Source of the DNA: Sulfurovum sp.
GTDB taxonomy: Bacteria > Campylobacterota > Campylobacteria > Campylobacterales > Sulfurovaceae
DNA: 27,947 bases
Assembly: GCA_003978375.1 (NCBI GenBank)
Contig: QNZW01000017.1
Location: 1 to 27,947, forward strand
Direction: 5' to 3'
Numbering within the stretch: position 1 is the first letter of the stretch; every line of letters begins with the position of its first letter. Of this stretch, positions 7,934 to 16,821 are shown piece by piece. Under the pieces are notes generated by a model, which worked only from the letters and a program-made list of their open reading frames with translations, had not been told where the DNA came from and searched no databases. The position numbers were made by a program, and so were the translations under genes.

Positions 7934-9733
7934 TTACAAAATCTTTTTTGCTAATTGTTGGGGCAAAAGTCCTAAACTCTCTTCTACCAATGTTGTATTT
8001 CCATGTGTAATGAAAGCATCATCATACTCAAAAGAAGTAAGCACTACATCATGAATCTGTTTGCGATTTAACAATTCCAAGAGTGCTGAACCTACGCCTC
8101 CCATTTTAGCTGAATCAGAAAAGACAAACCATTTTTTGTACGTTTTGCTTAAGGAGATAAGCATCTGCTCATCTAAAGGTTTTACAAAACGCAAATCTAA
8201 AATTGCCACAGATTTATCTAGTAGTGCTGCTGTTTTTTGTGCACGTCCTACGCCATTTCCATAGCCTATAAAAAGTATCTCTTCTCCCTCTTGGAGCAGC
8301 ATAGATTTGCCTAGCTCATAGACTGGACTTTCACAATCTTCTGCCATAAATGCACCTCTTGGATATCTAAATGCACAAGGATGGTTATACTCTTTTGCAA
8401 ACGCCATACATTGTTTCATTGTTGTTTCATTGTAAGGAGCCAACAGTGTCATATTGGGAATACCACGCAAAAATGAAATATCAAAAGCACCCTGATGTGT
8501 CTCTCCGTCTTCTCCTACAATACCTGCTCTATCCATCGCAAAAGCTACACCTAAATCCATCAGTGCGATATCATGAATAAGCTGGTCATAGCCTCTTTGT
8601 AAAAATGTGGAGTAGATCGTACAAAAAGGTTTAAATCCCTCCTTAGCCAAAGGACCCATAGAGGTCACAGCATGTTGCTCTGCAATGGCAACATCCCAAA
8701 ATCGATCTGGATACTTCTCTATCACTGCAGACATTCCTGTCCCACTTGGCATTGCAGCCGTCACTCCTACTACTTTATCGTCTTCCTCTGCAAAGGCTAA
8801 TAGTGTCTCAGAAAAAATAGCAGTAGCCGATTTAGCACCATCTTTTTTAGGAGCAATCCCTGTTTTAAGATCAAAAGCACTGACCCCATGCCAATGCTCT
8901 TTGGTGCCCTCAGCTATCTCATATCCTTTACCTTTTGTTGTTTGTGCATGAATAATCACTGGTTTTTTTAAAGACTTTGCTACTTCCATCGTCTCAATCA
9001 GTGCTTCAATGTCATGTCCGTCTACAGGACCAATATACTCTATGCCCATCTCCTCAAATAAAATACCAGGAGTAATCAATTTAAAAGAGTCTTCAAAACG
9101 TTTTGCCATATAATTGGCACTCTCAGGAAGATGTTCGAGTACCTTCTCTATTTTGCCTTTAAACTTCTGATAAAATGGACTTGCCATTGTTTGCGAAAGT
9201 AATTTTGATATAGCCCCTATAGGTTTAGAAATACTCATCTCATTGTCATTTAAAATAATAATAACAGGATATTTTCTATCTCCTAATTCATTTAGTGCTT
9301 CATAGACCATACCTGCACTCATGCTCCCATCCCCGATAAAAGCAATCGGAACTCTATCTTCGCCTTTAAGTGCTATCGCTTTTGCTGCACCTACAGCCAA
9401 TGATATAGAAGTAGAACTATGTCCTGCCACATAATAATCATAAGGAGATTCTTTAGGCTTCGTATAGCCACAAATACCACCAAAAGTACGTAAAGTATCA
9501 AAATCATCCCATCTGTCTGTGATGAGCTTGTGTGCATATGCCTGATGACTGACATCAAAAATAAATGGATCTTTTTGCACATCAAATACTTTATGCATCG
9601 CTACTATTAAATCTGTTGCACCCATTGTTGAGCTTAAATGTCCTCCATTTTTACTCACAGTATCCAATATTTTTTTTCTAATATCTTCTGCTAACGTATG
9701 CAATTTTTCTATAGAATAACTATTAATATCCAT
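7934..9733 (-). CDS. dxs: 1-deoxy-D-xylulose-5-phosphate synthase
   Basis: Thiamine-diphosphate enzyme joining pyruvate and glyceraldehyde-3-phosphate, the first step of the MEP isoprenoid pathway. Visible: HxSSTMG and FDVSHQAYAHK near the N-terminus, the TPP/Mg motif GDGSMSAG through LNDNEMSIS, the catalytic Glu in AIAEQHAVT, and DRAGIVGEDGETHQG. The length of 599 aa is about 20 residues shorter than E. coli Dxs because the N-terminus lacks a leader stretch. It is the last gene of the lysA-pheA-hisC-orf72-dxs run, 5 nt after orf72. The ribosome site is weak, so it may be translated by coupling. Confidence 0.96.
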   Translation of the reverse strand: MDINSYSIEKLHTLAEDIRKKILDTVSKNGGHLSSTMGATDLIVAMHKVFDVQKDPFIFDVSHQAYAHKLITDRWDDFDTLRTFGGICGYTKPKESPYDYYVAGHSSTSISLAVGAAKAIALKGEDRVPIAFIGDGSMSAGMVYEALNELGDRKYPVIIILNDNEMSISKPIGAISKLLSQTMASPFYQKFKGKIEKVLEHLPESANYMAKRFEDSFKLITPGILFEEMGIEYIGPVDGHDIEALIETMEVAKSLKKPVIIHAQTTKGKGYEIAEGTKEHWHGVSAFDLKTGIAPKKDGAKSATAIFSETLLAFAEEDDKVVGVTAAMPSGTGMSAVIEKYPDRFWDVAIAEQHAVTSMGPLAKEGFKPFCTIYSTFLQRGYDQLIHDIALMDLGVAFAMDRAGIVGEDGETHQGAFDISFLRGIPNMTLLAPYNETTMKQCMAFAKEYNHPCAFRYPRGAFMAEDCESPVYELGKSMLLQEGEEILFIGYGNGVGRAQKTAALLDKSVAILDLRFVKPLDEQMLISLSKTYKKWFVFSDSAKMGGVGSALLELLNRKQIHDVVLTSFEYDDAFITHGNTTLVEESLGLLPQQLAKKIL

Positions 9734-9738
9734 CTATT

Positions 9739-9957
9739 TTATCTCACCTTATTTTCTATATAAGCATTCAATAATTTTTTGCTTAAACCAATACATTTTT
9801 CATCATAGGATAAACCTAAAGTATCTGCCAAATGCTTTAACTCTTTTTTTGTTATTTTTTTCATTCTACTACGCATTTGTATATCGTGAGCAAAATCTTG
9901 TATTTCAAAAGGCTTTACCTCGACCTCTGTACTTTTTACAATCAGTACTTTTTTCAA
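9739..9957 (-). CDS. Conserved-looking small protein, unknown function (72 aa)
   Basis: I do not recognise this protein. It is a highly charged, Lys-rich 72-residue product with a short beta-like start (KKVLIVKS) and a predicted helical second half (residues 33-72, beginning KITKKELKHLADTLGL), which looks like a small helical binding domain. There is no Cys pair, signal or membrane segment. It starts at TTG 9957, whose TG is shared with the hisC stop (TTGA), with AGAGG 7 nt upstream; no Met lies in its first 27 residues after the start. It ends 5 nt before dxs. Tight packing between two enzymes supports it being real. The function is unknown. Confidence 0.75.
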   Translation of the reverse strand: MKKVLIVKSTEVEVKPFEIQDFAHDIQMRSRMKKITKKELKHLADTLGLSYDEKCIGLSKKLLNAYIENKVR

Positions 9958-11048
9958 GCAATTGCCTCTGAAAAATATTTAAAGAATATATCATTTTGTT
10001 CTTGTGTTCCTACTGTAATGCGTATAGCATTGAGTCCATAAGAAGCAAGATTTCTTATAATCACACCATTTTCAAGCAAAGTATTTGCTATATGCGTAGC
10101 ATCTTTCGTCTCATCAAATATATAAGTAATAAAATTGGTATAACTCTCAATATACTCAATCTCATTTTCTTTTGCAAAGGCTTCATAACGTTTTATTTGT
10201 GCTTGATGTAATGTAATGGATGCTTCTACAAAAGTATCATCTTTACATGCTGCAATAGCCGCAGCAAGTGAGAGTGTACTAATATTAAATGGAGGACGCA
10301 TTTTATAGAGCTCTTGTATCATAGGAGATTTGGCAATACCATATCCCACACGCATACCACCAAGCCCATATGCCTTAGAAAATGTACCCAAATAAATAAC
10401 ATTATCATATCCCAATATATCTTTTGGTGTGATGGCATATTTTTCATCTTTTGCGGCGGCATACTCCATATATGCCCCATCAACAACCACTAAAGTATCT
10501 TTGTCTACTGCATCAATTATTTTGAGTACTTCTTCTTTACTTGTCGCATCTCCTGTTGGATTATTAGGGGTACATAGGTAGATAATTTTTGGTTTATGTC
10601 TCTTATATGCTTCTATAAATTCATCAAATTTATGTTGAAAACTCGCTGTGCGTATAATCTTTGCACCCATCTGTTTGGCATATATTTCATACATAGCAAA
10701 AGTAACTGCTGACATTAATACAGAAGCATTTTCATCAAGTACTGCTCGTGAAATAAATTCTAAAATTTGATCTGAACCTGCACCTATAATAATATTGTTT
10801 TCTTTGACATCATACTTGAGTGCCAATGCCTCTTTTAATTCAAACATTGAATCATCTGGGTACAAGTGTGCCTTATTGGCATTGGCTATAATTGCCTGAC
10901 TTACAGCAGGGCTCGTACCTATTGGATTTTCGTTGGATGCTAGTTTAACAACATCTTCACTGGCAATACCAAATTCACGTACCACAAGCTCTATGGGCTT
11001 TCCTGCTTCGTATATTTTTATATCTTTTAATACTGTATTGTATTTCAT
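9954..11048 (-). CDS. hisC: Histidinol-phosphate aminotransferase
   Basis: PLP aminotransferase of histidine synthesis, fold type I, which may also act on aromatic oxo-acids. PLP lysine is Lys225 in GTFSKAYGLGGMRVGYG and Arg233 is the phosphate-contact Arg. LASNENPIGTSP near residue 37 and CTPNNPTGDATS near 159 are standard HisC text. The length of 364 aa is normal. AAGG precedes the ATG. It follows pheA by 48 nt and is not with other his genes, so a role in phenylalanine/tyrosine transamination beside PheA is plausible. The name follows the family; the substrate choice is not visible. Confidence 0.93.
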   Translation of the reverse strand: MKYNTVLKDIKIYEAGKPIELVVREFGIASEDVVKLASNENPIGTSPAVSQAIIANANKAHLYPDDSMFELKEALALKYDVKENNIIIGAGSDQILEFISRAVLDENASVLMSAVTFAMYEIYAKQMGAKIIRTASFQHKFDEFIEAYKRHKPKIIYLCTPNNPTGDATSKEEVLKIIDAVDKDTLVVVDGAYMEYAAAKDEKYAITPKDILGYDNVIYLGTFSKAYGLGGMRVGYGIAKSPMIQELYKMRPPFNISTLSLAAAIAACKDDTFVEASITLHQAQIKRYEAFAKENEIEYIESYTNFITYIFDETKDATHIANTLLENGVIIRNLASYGLNAIRITVGTQEQNDIFFKYFSEAIA

Positions 11049-11096
11049 TTTTTACCTTATTGGTGTTGTGAAGGCACAATAATATACCCTATCTTT

Positions 11097-12155
11097 TTAT
11101 ACATCATCAGTCTCTCTTACATAAGAGCCCAACACTTTAATTTCGCTACTTAACTTTTCTAAAATTACTTTTACATTTTCATCTTCTTGATGTCCATGAA
11201 ATTCTATAAAGAAAATAGATTCTCCCCCTACAATATGTGATTTTATCTTCGTAAGATTAATGCCTGTTTTTTCAAAATAATTTAAAAATTCTACCAAAGA
11301 GCCTGGCTTATTTGACAATCTTACCAATAGAGATGTCTTGTCATCTCCCGATGGTGCATTCTCAAAATTAGAGATAATAAAAAAACGTGTTTTGTTGTTG
11401 GTATCATCTTCTACATTATGAAACCGTATAGGCAAATGATAAAGTTTTGCTGCAATAGAAGGGCACAGTGCAGCTGCATTTTCATCTTTGGCTGCAAGTT
11501 TTGCTGCTTTAGCTGTAGATTCTACAGGAACCAACTCAACACTATCTAAACCTAAATCTTGTAAAAACATGCGACATTGTCCAAAAGCAATATCTTTTGA
11601 ATAAATTTTATTAATTTTTTTCATATCTTCACACAATGTTGCAAAAGCAAAATGTACATCAATCATGACTTCAGCAATAATTTTTAAATCATATTCATCT
11701 AAACAGTTAATGGTATCACTTACTATTCCATTGGATGAATTTTCTATAGGTATCACACCAAATTTTGCTGTCCCTTTTGACACCTCTCTAAAAACACCCT
11801 TAATGGAGCTTATAGGCAAATAATCTGACATGGCACCAAATTTACTCTCTGCTGCTTGATGTGTAAAACTAGCCTTTGGTCCTAGATATGCCACACCTTC
11901 TGGAAGTTCTAAATTTCTTGCCACTGCAAACATTTCTAGATAAAGTGCATCAATAGCAGCATCAGTAAGTTTGCCATTGTTTTTTTCTTTAAGACGATTT
12001 AAAATAGCTTGTTCACGTTCAGGACGATAGATAGGTGCACCTGTAGTATTTTTAAGTTCACCTACTTGATGTACAAAATCCATACGTTCATTATAAAGCT
12101 TTAGAAGCATATCATCAATAGCATCTATTTTTTTTCTTAAATCTTCTAAAGTCAT
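11097..12155 (-). CDS. pheA: Bifunctional chorismate mutase / prephenate dehydratase
   Basis: Turns chorismate into prephenate and then phenylpyruvate for phenylalanine synthesis. Residues 1-80 are an AroQ chorismate mutase (LRKKIDAIDDMLL, YRPEREQAIL). Residues about 87-265 form the dehydratase, with VAYLGPKASFTHQAA, IPIENSSNGIV and the catalytic TRF at 256-258. An ACT domain follows (272-352) with SNKPGSLVEF. The usual phenylalanine-binding ESRP is replaced by KSHI at 305-308 (see findings). AAGGAC precedes the ATG. It sits 9 nt after lysA. Confidence 0.95.
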   Translation of the reverse strand: MTLEDLRKKIDAIDDMLLKLYNERMDFVHQVGELKNTTGAPIYRPEREQAILNRLKEKNNGKLTDAAIDALYLEMFAVARNLELPEGVAYLGPKASFTHQAAESKFGAMSDYLPISSIKGVFREVSKGTAKFGVIPIENSSNGIVSDTINCLDEYDLKIIAEVMIDVHFAFATLCEDMKKINKIYSKDIAFGQCRMFLQDLGLDSVELVPVESTAKAAKLAAKDENAAALCPSIAAKLYHLPIRFHNVEDDTNNKTRFFIISNFENAPSGDDKTSLLVRLSNKPGSLVEFLNYFEKTGINLTKIKSHIVGGESIFFIEFHGHQEDENVKVILEKLSSEIKVLGSYVRETDDV

Positions 12156-12164
12156 TTGTGTCCT

Positions 12165-13376
12165 TTACTTTTGTAAATACGCCAACTCCAAACGTACTTG
12201 ATCCTCATACGTCTCTCTTTGTCTTATCAGTTTGTCTTCTCCACCTTCCAATGCCACTTCGGCAGGTTTTGAACGTGTATTATAGTTACTTGCCATCGTA
12301 AATCCATAGGCGCCTGATGAATGTACCACAATAAGGTCATTGTGTGCCAGAGGAGGCAATGGTACATCTTTACCAAAAAAATCACCACTTTCACATACAG
12401 GACCTACGACATCTGCTGCTGTTTTTTCACCTTCTACATCTACAGCTTCTATTCTATGGTATGCACTATAAAGGCTAGGACGAATAAGGTCATTCATACC
12501 ACCATCTACGATGACAAAACGTTTTCCCCCATTGTTTTTTTCATAAAGCACTTTGGTAAAAAATGCGCCAGCATTTGCAACCATATATCGTCCTGGTTCA
12601 CAAAGTATTGTTACATCCAGTCCTTTGGTTGCTTGAAAAATAGCTTGTGCATATTCCTGTGTAGCAATAGTAATCTCGTCACTATACACCACACCCAATC
12701 CTCCACCGACATCAAAAAATTTAATATCAATATTGATAGCTTTTAGTGAACGTACCAAATCAGCTACAATAGTAGCTGACTCCTGAATAGGTGAAAGCTT
12801 TGTGAGCTGTGAACCAATATGAAAATGAATACCAAGAGGGTTTAAAAACTCCGATTTCTTGGCATAAATATACATACGTTTTGCAAGTTCTATTTCTACA
12901 CCAAACTTATTTTCATGTAATCCTGTAGAGATATAAGGATGGGTTTGTGGATCTATATTTGGATTGACACGTATAGAAATACGAGCCTCTTTGCCAAGCT
13001 TGCGTGCTACCATCTCTACACGTTTCATCTCTGCTTCAGACTCTAAATTTATCATCAAAATATCTTTTTCTAAAGATTCTCGTATCTCTTCATCACGTTT
13101 CCCTACACCTGAGAAAATAATTTTATACTTATCTATACCTGCTATTAGTGCACGTCTTACTTCTCCTATGCTCACACAATCAGCCCCAGCTCCAAGCTTT
13201 GCTAAGTGTGCTATCACAGAAAGATTCGAATTTGCTTTGACTGCATAATTAATCATCGATTTTTTACCTGCAAAAGCATCTTTGAGTGTCATATATCTAT
13301 GTGCAATATAATCAAAGTCATATATATATAAGGGGGTACCATACTTCTGTGCCAAAGCTTTGTAATCAATGTTCAT
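12165..13376 (-). CDS. lysA: Diaminopimelate decarboxylase
   Basis: PLP enzyme, fold type III, giving lysine from meso-diaminopimelate. PLP lysine is Lys47 in NYAVKANSN. GSQLTKLSP, FFDVGGGLGV, CEPGRYMVANAG and the C-terminal CESGDFFGKD plus SSGAYGFTMASNYN are all typical. The length of 403 aa is normal. AGGA lies 10 nt upstream of the ATG. It appears to head the operon lysA-pheA-hisC-orf72-dxs. The 80 nt upstream holds a TAAAAT -10 candidate and a loose GTAGAG/CTCTAC inverted repeat with a long loop. Confidence 0.97.
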   Translation of the reverse strand: MNIDYKALAQKYGTPLYIYDFDYIAHRYMTLKDAFAGKKSMINYAVKANSNLSVIAHLAKLGAGADCVSIGEVRRALIAGIDKYKIIFSGVGKRDEEIRESLEKDILMINLESEAEMKRVEMVARKLGKEARISIRVNPNIDPQTHPYISTGLHENKFGVEIELAKRMYIYAKKSEFLNPLGIHFHIGSQLTKLSPIQESATIVADLVRSLKAINIDIKFFDVGGGLGVVYSDEITIATQEYAQAIFQATKGLDVTILCEPGRYMVANAGAFFTKVLYEKNNGGKRFVIVDGGMNDLIRPSLYSAYHRIEAVDVEGEKTAADVVGPVCESGDFFGKDVPLPPLAHNDLIVVHSSGAYGFTMASNYNTRSKPAEVALEGGEDKLIRQRETYEDQVRLELAYLQK

Positions 13377-13456
13377 TTTGCTTATCCTAAAAATGTATCT
13401 ATTTATGTAGAGTGATTTTATCTAAAATTTGATTAAAAGGTAAGCTCTACACACAC

Positions 13457-14539
13457 TTAAGCAATGGTTTTTTCATCTGTGAAATAGACATATATAGCAT
13501 AAATCCATAAAAGAACAATAGGTAAAATAGCTGTATATTCGGGAGGGATTACACCATTTGATCCTATTTGGTTAAGACCAAAGAGTATTCCCCATGTTAC
13601 AAATGTTACACCCAAAGAGAGTGCTATGACTGTTCCAAAATTCATCATTCTTGCATGAAAAGGTAATTTGAAAAAAATGATAATAAGCAACGCAATAGAA
13701 AAGAGTGGTGCTACTATCTTATCATATAATGTTGCCCTAATTTTATCTGAATTAAGATGTTGCTTGTCAAGTAATTTCCATGTATTATAGGCATCTATTA
13801 CATTCAGTGCTTTACCTTCATATAATGACTCAATGATTTTGGGTTTGTACCCTTCTAATGTTTTAATATTTTTTTTAAACTCAACAGTATATTTCGATAA
13901 CTCTCCGTTTTTATATTGGTGTGTTCTTAGCATGACATTATGTGCATCCCATGCATAACCATCAAAGGTGGCATTTTGTGCGTTTAGCGTATAACGCACT
14001 TGATGTCCTTTGACTTTAAAAATAGTAATATCTTCTATCTTTTTTTCTACAGGATCTAGTGTTTTTATATAAACAAAAGTATCATTATATTTAAAAAAGA
14101 GATCGTTGACATCATAGGCATTTAATTCATTTTTAAGTAAAAAACCTGCTTTGTCTTTTGCGTAAGAAAATTCTGTTGTATGTAAAAATATAAAGACAGC
14201 ATAGGTTAAAAAAGCAACACTTAAAAAAGGAACAAGTATTTGTTTTTTTGTATAACCAAATGCATGTAAGGCTCCCATTGTATTGTTTTTAATCAAAGAG
14301 AGTTTTGTCACAATAAGTGCAAAAACAATCGCCAAAGGATAGAGCAAACCTAGTGCCTCCTGCCACATATAAAAAATATACAGTATCTTATAATTTCCAG
14401 AGACATCAAGCTGTTGTATGTGTTGAAAATAATCCATCGTAGCAAAGGCAAAAGATAAGCCAAAAAGTATACTTAATAAATTTTTAAGATAAAGTTTTAC
14501 CAAATATCTAAAATGAAGAGAAGGACGCAGTAGACTCAT
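13457..14539 (-). CDS. LptF/LptG-family permease (YjgP/YjgQ)
   Basis: Inner-membrane subunit of the lipopolysaccharide exporter that, with an LptB ATPase, pulls LPS out of the membrane toward LptA/LptC. The architecture is visible: membrane segments near residues 15-35, 55-75 and 95-115, a periplasmic beta-rich domain at about 120-270 (beta-jellyroll type), then three more segments near 275-295, 302-325 and 330-352. The DKIVAPLFSIALLIIIF and NFGTVIALSLGVTF stretches are LptG/F-like. The ATG overlaps the pth stop as ATGA, so it is translationally coupled. Whether it is LptF or LptG cannot be decided here; the position after pth is common for LptG in this group. Confidence 0.88.
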   Translation of the reverse strand: MSLLRPSLHFRYLVKLYLKNLLSILFGLSFAFATMDYFQHIQQLDVSGNYKILYIFYMWQEALGLLYPLAIVFALIVTKLSLIKNNTMGALHAFGYTKKQILVPFLSVAFLTYAVFIFLHTTEFSYAKDKAGFLLKNELNAYDVNDLFFKYNDTFVYIKTLDPVEKKIEDITIFKVKGHQVRYTLNAQNATFDGYAWDAHNVMLRTHQYKNGELSKYTVEFKKNIKTLEGYKPKIIESLYEGKALNVIDAYNTWKLLDKQHLNSDKIRATLYDKIVAPLFSIALLIIIFFKLPFHARMMNFGTVIALSLGVTFVTWGILFGLNQIGSNGVIPPEYTAILPIVLLWIYAIYVYFTDEKTIA

Positions 14540-15108
14540 GACTGTAATCCTTCTATCGATTTAAGACTGTATTGTGACTTCACTTCAATACATGTACTTT
14601 TAGTTAATGCTTGACATGCTTGTGCAACGTGTGCTATTAAATTTTTTAATCTATCCTGCTCATCTTCTGAAAAATCATGTAATACATACGATGCTACTTC
14701 AGATTTGTGTGCTGGTTTTCCTACCCCAATCCTTACACGTATATACTCTTTTGTGATATGTTCATCTAAAGACTTTAATCCATTATGTCCACCATGACCT
14801 CCACCTTTTTTAAAACGTACTGCACCAAAGGGTAAATCAATATCATCATGTATTACAATGATGTTTTCAAGTGCTATTTTAAAAAATTGTTTTACAGCTT
14901 GAACAGATTTTCCTGAAAGATTCATATAAGTAGTAGGTTTTAAAAAAAGTGTAGAAGGGGTTCTCTCTAATTTTCCATAAAAAGAGATTTTAGAAATATC
15001 TCTAACATTGGCGTCATTGACAAGCTTGTCAATGATCTTAAAGCCAATATTATGACGGGTATTTTCGTATTGTGATCCTGGATTACCTAGACCAACAAAA
15101 AGTGTCAT
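14536..15108 (-). CDS. pth: Peptidyl-tRNA hydrolase
   Basis: Releases peptidyl groups from tRNAs dropped during translation. It has the N-terminal FVGLGNPGSQYENTRHNIGF with catalytic His19, then LKPTTYMNLSG, then HDDIDLPFG and KGGGHGGHNGLKS. The length of 190 aa is standard. It starts 7 nt after rplY and its stop overlaps the lptG-like start. Pairing of rplY with pth is common across bacteria. Confidence 0.97.
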   Translation of the reverse strand: MTLFVGLGNPGSQYENTRHNIGFKIIDKLVNDANVRDISKISFYGKLERTPSTLFLKPTTYMNLSGKSVQAVKQFFKIALENIIVIHDDIDLPFGAVRFKKGGGHGGHNGLKSLDEHITKEYIRVRIGVGKPAHKSEVASYVLHDFSEDEQDRLKNLIAHVAQACQALTKSTCIEVKSQYSLKSIEGLQS

Positions 15109-15115
15109 ACGCTTA

Positions 15116-15652
15116 TTATTTAGCTTTAATTACACCACAGATAGCAACATCTGGTCTGTCCATTAATCGACACTCATTAGGCACATCAACATCTCTTACA
15201 AGAATTGAAGCATCTCTCTCTAATGGTTCAACATTAAGATCAAATTTATTAGGCATATTTTCAATCGCCCCTCTTACTTTTAATCTTTTTTTAGAGATGA
15301 CAAGTACGCCTTTATTTTTAAGTCCTATAGGCGTACCATGGGTCACAACTGGCACAAGAAAATTTGTAACTTGACCTGGCACTGTTATTCTAAGGTCTAC
15401 ATGTACAACATCCCCAATTACTGGGTGAATTTGATACTCTTGAATCACTACATTTAACTCTTTATCTCCCACTTTTACAGGGAATGCAAGGTTCTCTTTA
15501 TTTCTAACTGCTCTGACAAATTCACCACGTTTAAACGCAGCTTGAATATTTTCTATACCATTGGCATAGAGGTTTGCAGTTAGATAACCATCTCTTCTAA
15601 GCTGTTTTGCTGTACGCTTACCGATACTCTCTCTAACGATACCTTCTAACAT
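15116..15652 (-). CDS. rplY: 50S ribosomal protein L25 / general stress protein Ctc
   Basis: 5S rRNA-binding ribosomal protein of the long TL5/Ctc type (178 aa). The N-terminal RNA-binding beta barrel covers about residues 1-90 (RTAKQLRRDGYLTANLYANG, IQEYQIHPV), and the C-terminal Ctc domain covers 95-178 (VPVVTHGTPIGLKNKGVL). AAGGA precedes the ATG by 7 nt. A TATAAT promoter and a TTTACA/TGTAAA stem in the leader lie upstream. Confidence 0.95.
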   Translation of the reverse strand: MLEGIVRESIGKRTAKQLRRDGYLTANLYANGIENIQAAFKRGEFVRAVRNKENLAFPVKVGDKELNVVIQEYQIHPVIGDVVHVDLRITVPGQVTNFLVPVVTHGTPIGLKNKGVLVISKKRLKVRGAIENMPNKFDLNVEPLERDASILVRDVDVPNECRLMDRPDVAICGVIKAK

Positions 15653-15684
15653 AAGTTAATCCTTTTGATTTTTTTCTTAAATGT

Positions 15685-15725
15685 TTTACATTTTAAACTG
15701 TAAATTTTTAAGAATTGGGATTATA
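15685..15725 (-). promoter_or_regulatory. rplY promoter and leader hairpin
   Basis: Minus-strand TATAAT at 15725-15720, in the string GATATAATCCC that also occurs upstream of ndk. The leader is about 60 nt and contains TTTACA/TGTAAA (15685-15690 with 15699-15704) around an 8-nt loop. The stem may be structural only; autoregulation by L25 is speculative. Confidence 0.45.
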
Positions 15726-15757
15726 TCCAAATTTTATTAAAAGAGCTCTTTGTCTCC

Positions 15758-16753
15758 TTATTTCAACATATCCAACATCTCTTTAAATGATTTCTCAAAT
15801 GCTTCAAGTCCATCTTTTAAGAGTTGTGCATAGATTTCGTCCATATCAAATCCATTGTCTGAAAGTTTGGTAAAGTATCCATTAATTTCTTTCTCTTCTA
15901 TAGGAAGTTTTGTTGGAGGACTTGGTTTGGCGATATAGGCTTCAATTGTTTTTAATGGTGCTGTGTTTACCGAGTGTGGGGCAAGTAATTCATTGATATA
16001 ATATGCTGCTTCTAAATCATCACCTTTTACGCCTGTACTTGCAAAAAGTGTACGTACACCTGGTGTATGATTTGCCTCTATAAGGTTATAAATTTTTGCT
16101 GCATTATAGATGCCTGTTTGTGCAACTTCAATACCCACTGATGCTAAATCCTTATCAAGCAATCTATCAAATCTACTTACAAATACAGAAATAACAGCAT
16201 CTACTCTGCCTCCTCCACTGGCACTAAAGGCATCCATTCCTTTTTTCATTGCCTTTAAACATCTTTGGGCTTGTTTAGGGGAAAAAATCAATGTGGCATT
16301 GACTGAGATTCCATTGCTTAAAAGTTCTGTCATTGCAGGATATCCAGCTTCAGTGGCTGGTATCTTTATCATGACATTGGGCTCATTGATTGTTACAAAA
16401 AGTCTTTTACCTTCATCAATGGTTCCTTCTGTGTTGTTTGATAAAAAAGGGTCTACCTCTACAGAAATATAACCATCATTTCCTGTATCATAAATATCTC
16501 TTAATGCTTGTGCTGCTGTACGAATATCTTCTATAGCCAGTGCCTCATATTTCTCTTTGGCACTCTTTCCTTTTAAAGTAGCTAACTGCTCTTTATATGC
16601 ATCAGAAGTCGTAATAGCCGATGCAAAGATAGAAGGGTTACTCGTAGCACCATTAATCGTACCTTTTTCAATTAACGCAGAAAAATTATTTTTTAAATAC
16701 TCTCTCTCAACAAAATCTAACCATAAAGAGAAATTTATATCTCTATTTACCAT
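15758..16753 (-). CDS. tal: Transaldolase
   Basis: Moves a dihydroxyacetone unit between sugar phosphates in the non-oxidative pentose phosphate pathway. The Schiff-base lysine is Lys130 in NVMIKIPATEAGYPAM. GATSNPSIFASAI near residue 35 and NATLIFSPKQAQRCL support the family, as does AVISVFVSRFDRLLD. At 331 aa it is of the longer transaldolase class (TalB/Tal2-like) rather than the 220-aa class. AAGGA lies 7 nt before the ATG. It stands between aat and rplY with gaps of 68 and 105 nt, so it is probably its own unit. Confidence 0.94.
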   Translation of the reverse strand: MVNRDINFSLWLDFVEREYLKNNFSALIEKGTINGATSNPSIFASAITTSDAYKEQLATLKGKSAKEKYEALAIEDIRTAAQALRDIYDTGNDGYISVEVDPFLSNNTEGTIDEGKRLFVTINEPNVMIKIPATEAGYPAMTELLSNGISVNATLIFSPKQAQRCLKAMKKGMDAFSASGGGRVDAVISVFVSRFDRLLDKDLASVGIEVAQTGIYNAAKIYNLIEANHTPGVRTLFASTGVKGDDLEAAYYINELLAPHSVNTAPLKTIEAYIAKPSPPTKLPIEEKEINGYFTKLSDNGFDMDEIYAQLLKDGLEAFEKSFKEMLDMLK

Positions 16754-16821
16754 TTTTTATTCCTTATTATTTCTCATAAAATATAAACACATTTCTATGA
16801 GCTTCGCACATATACTTTATT

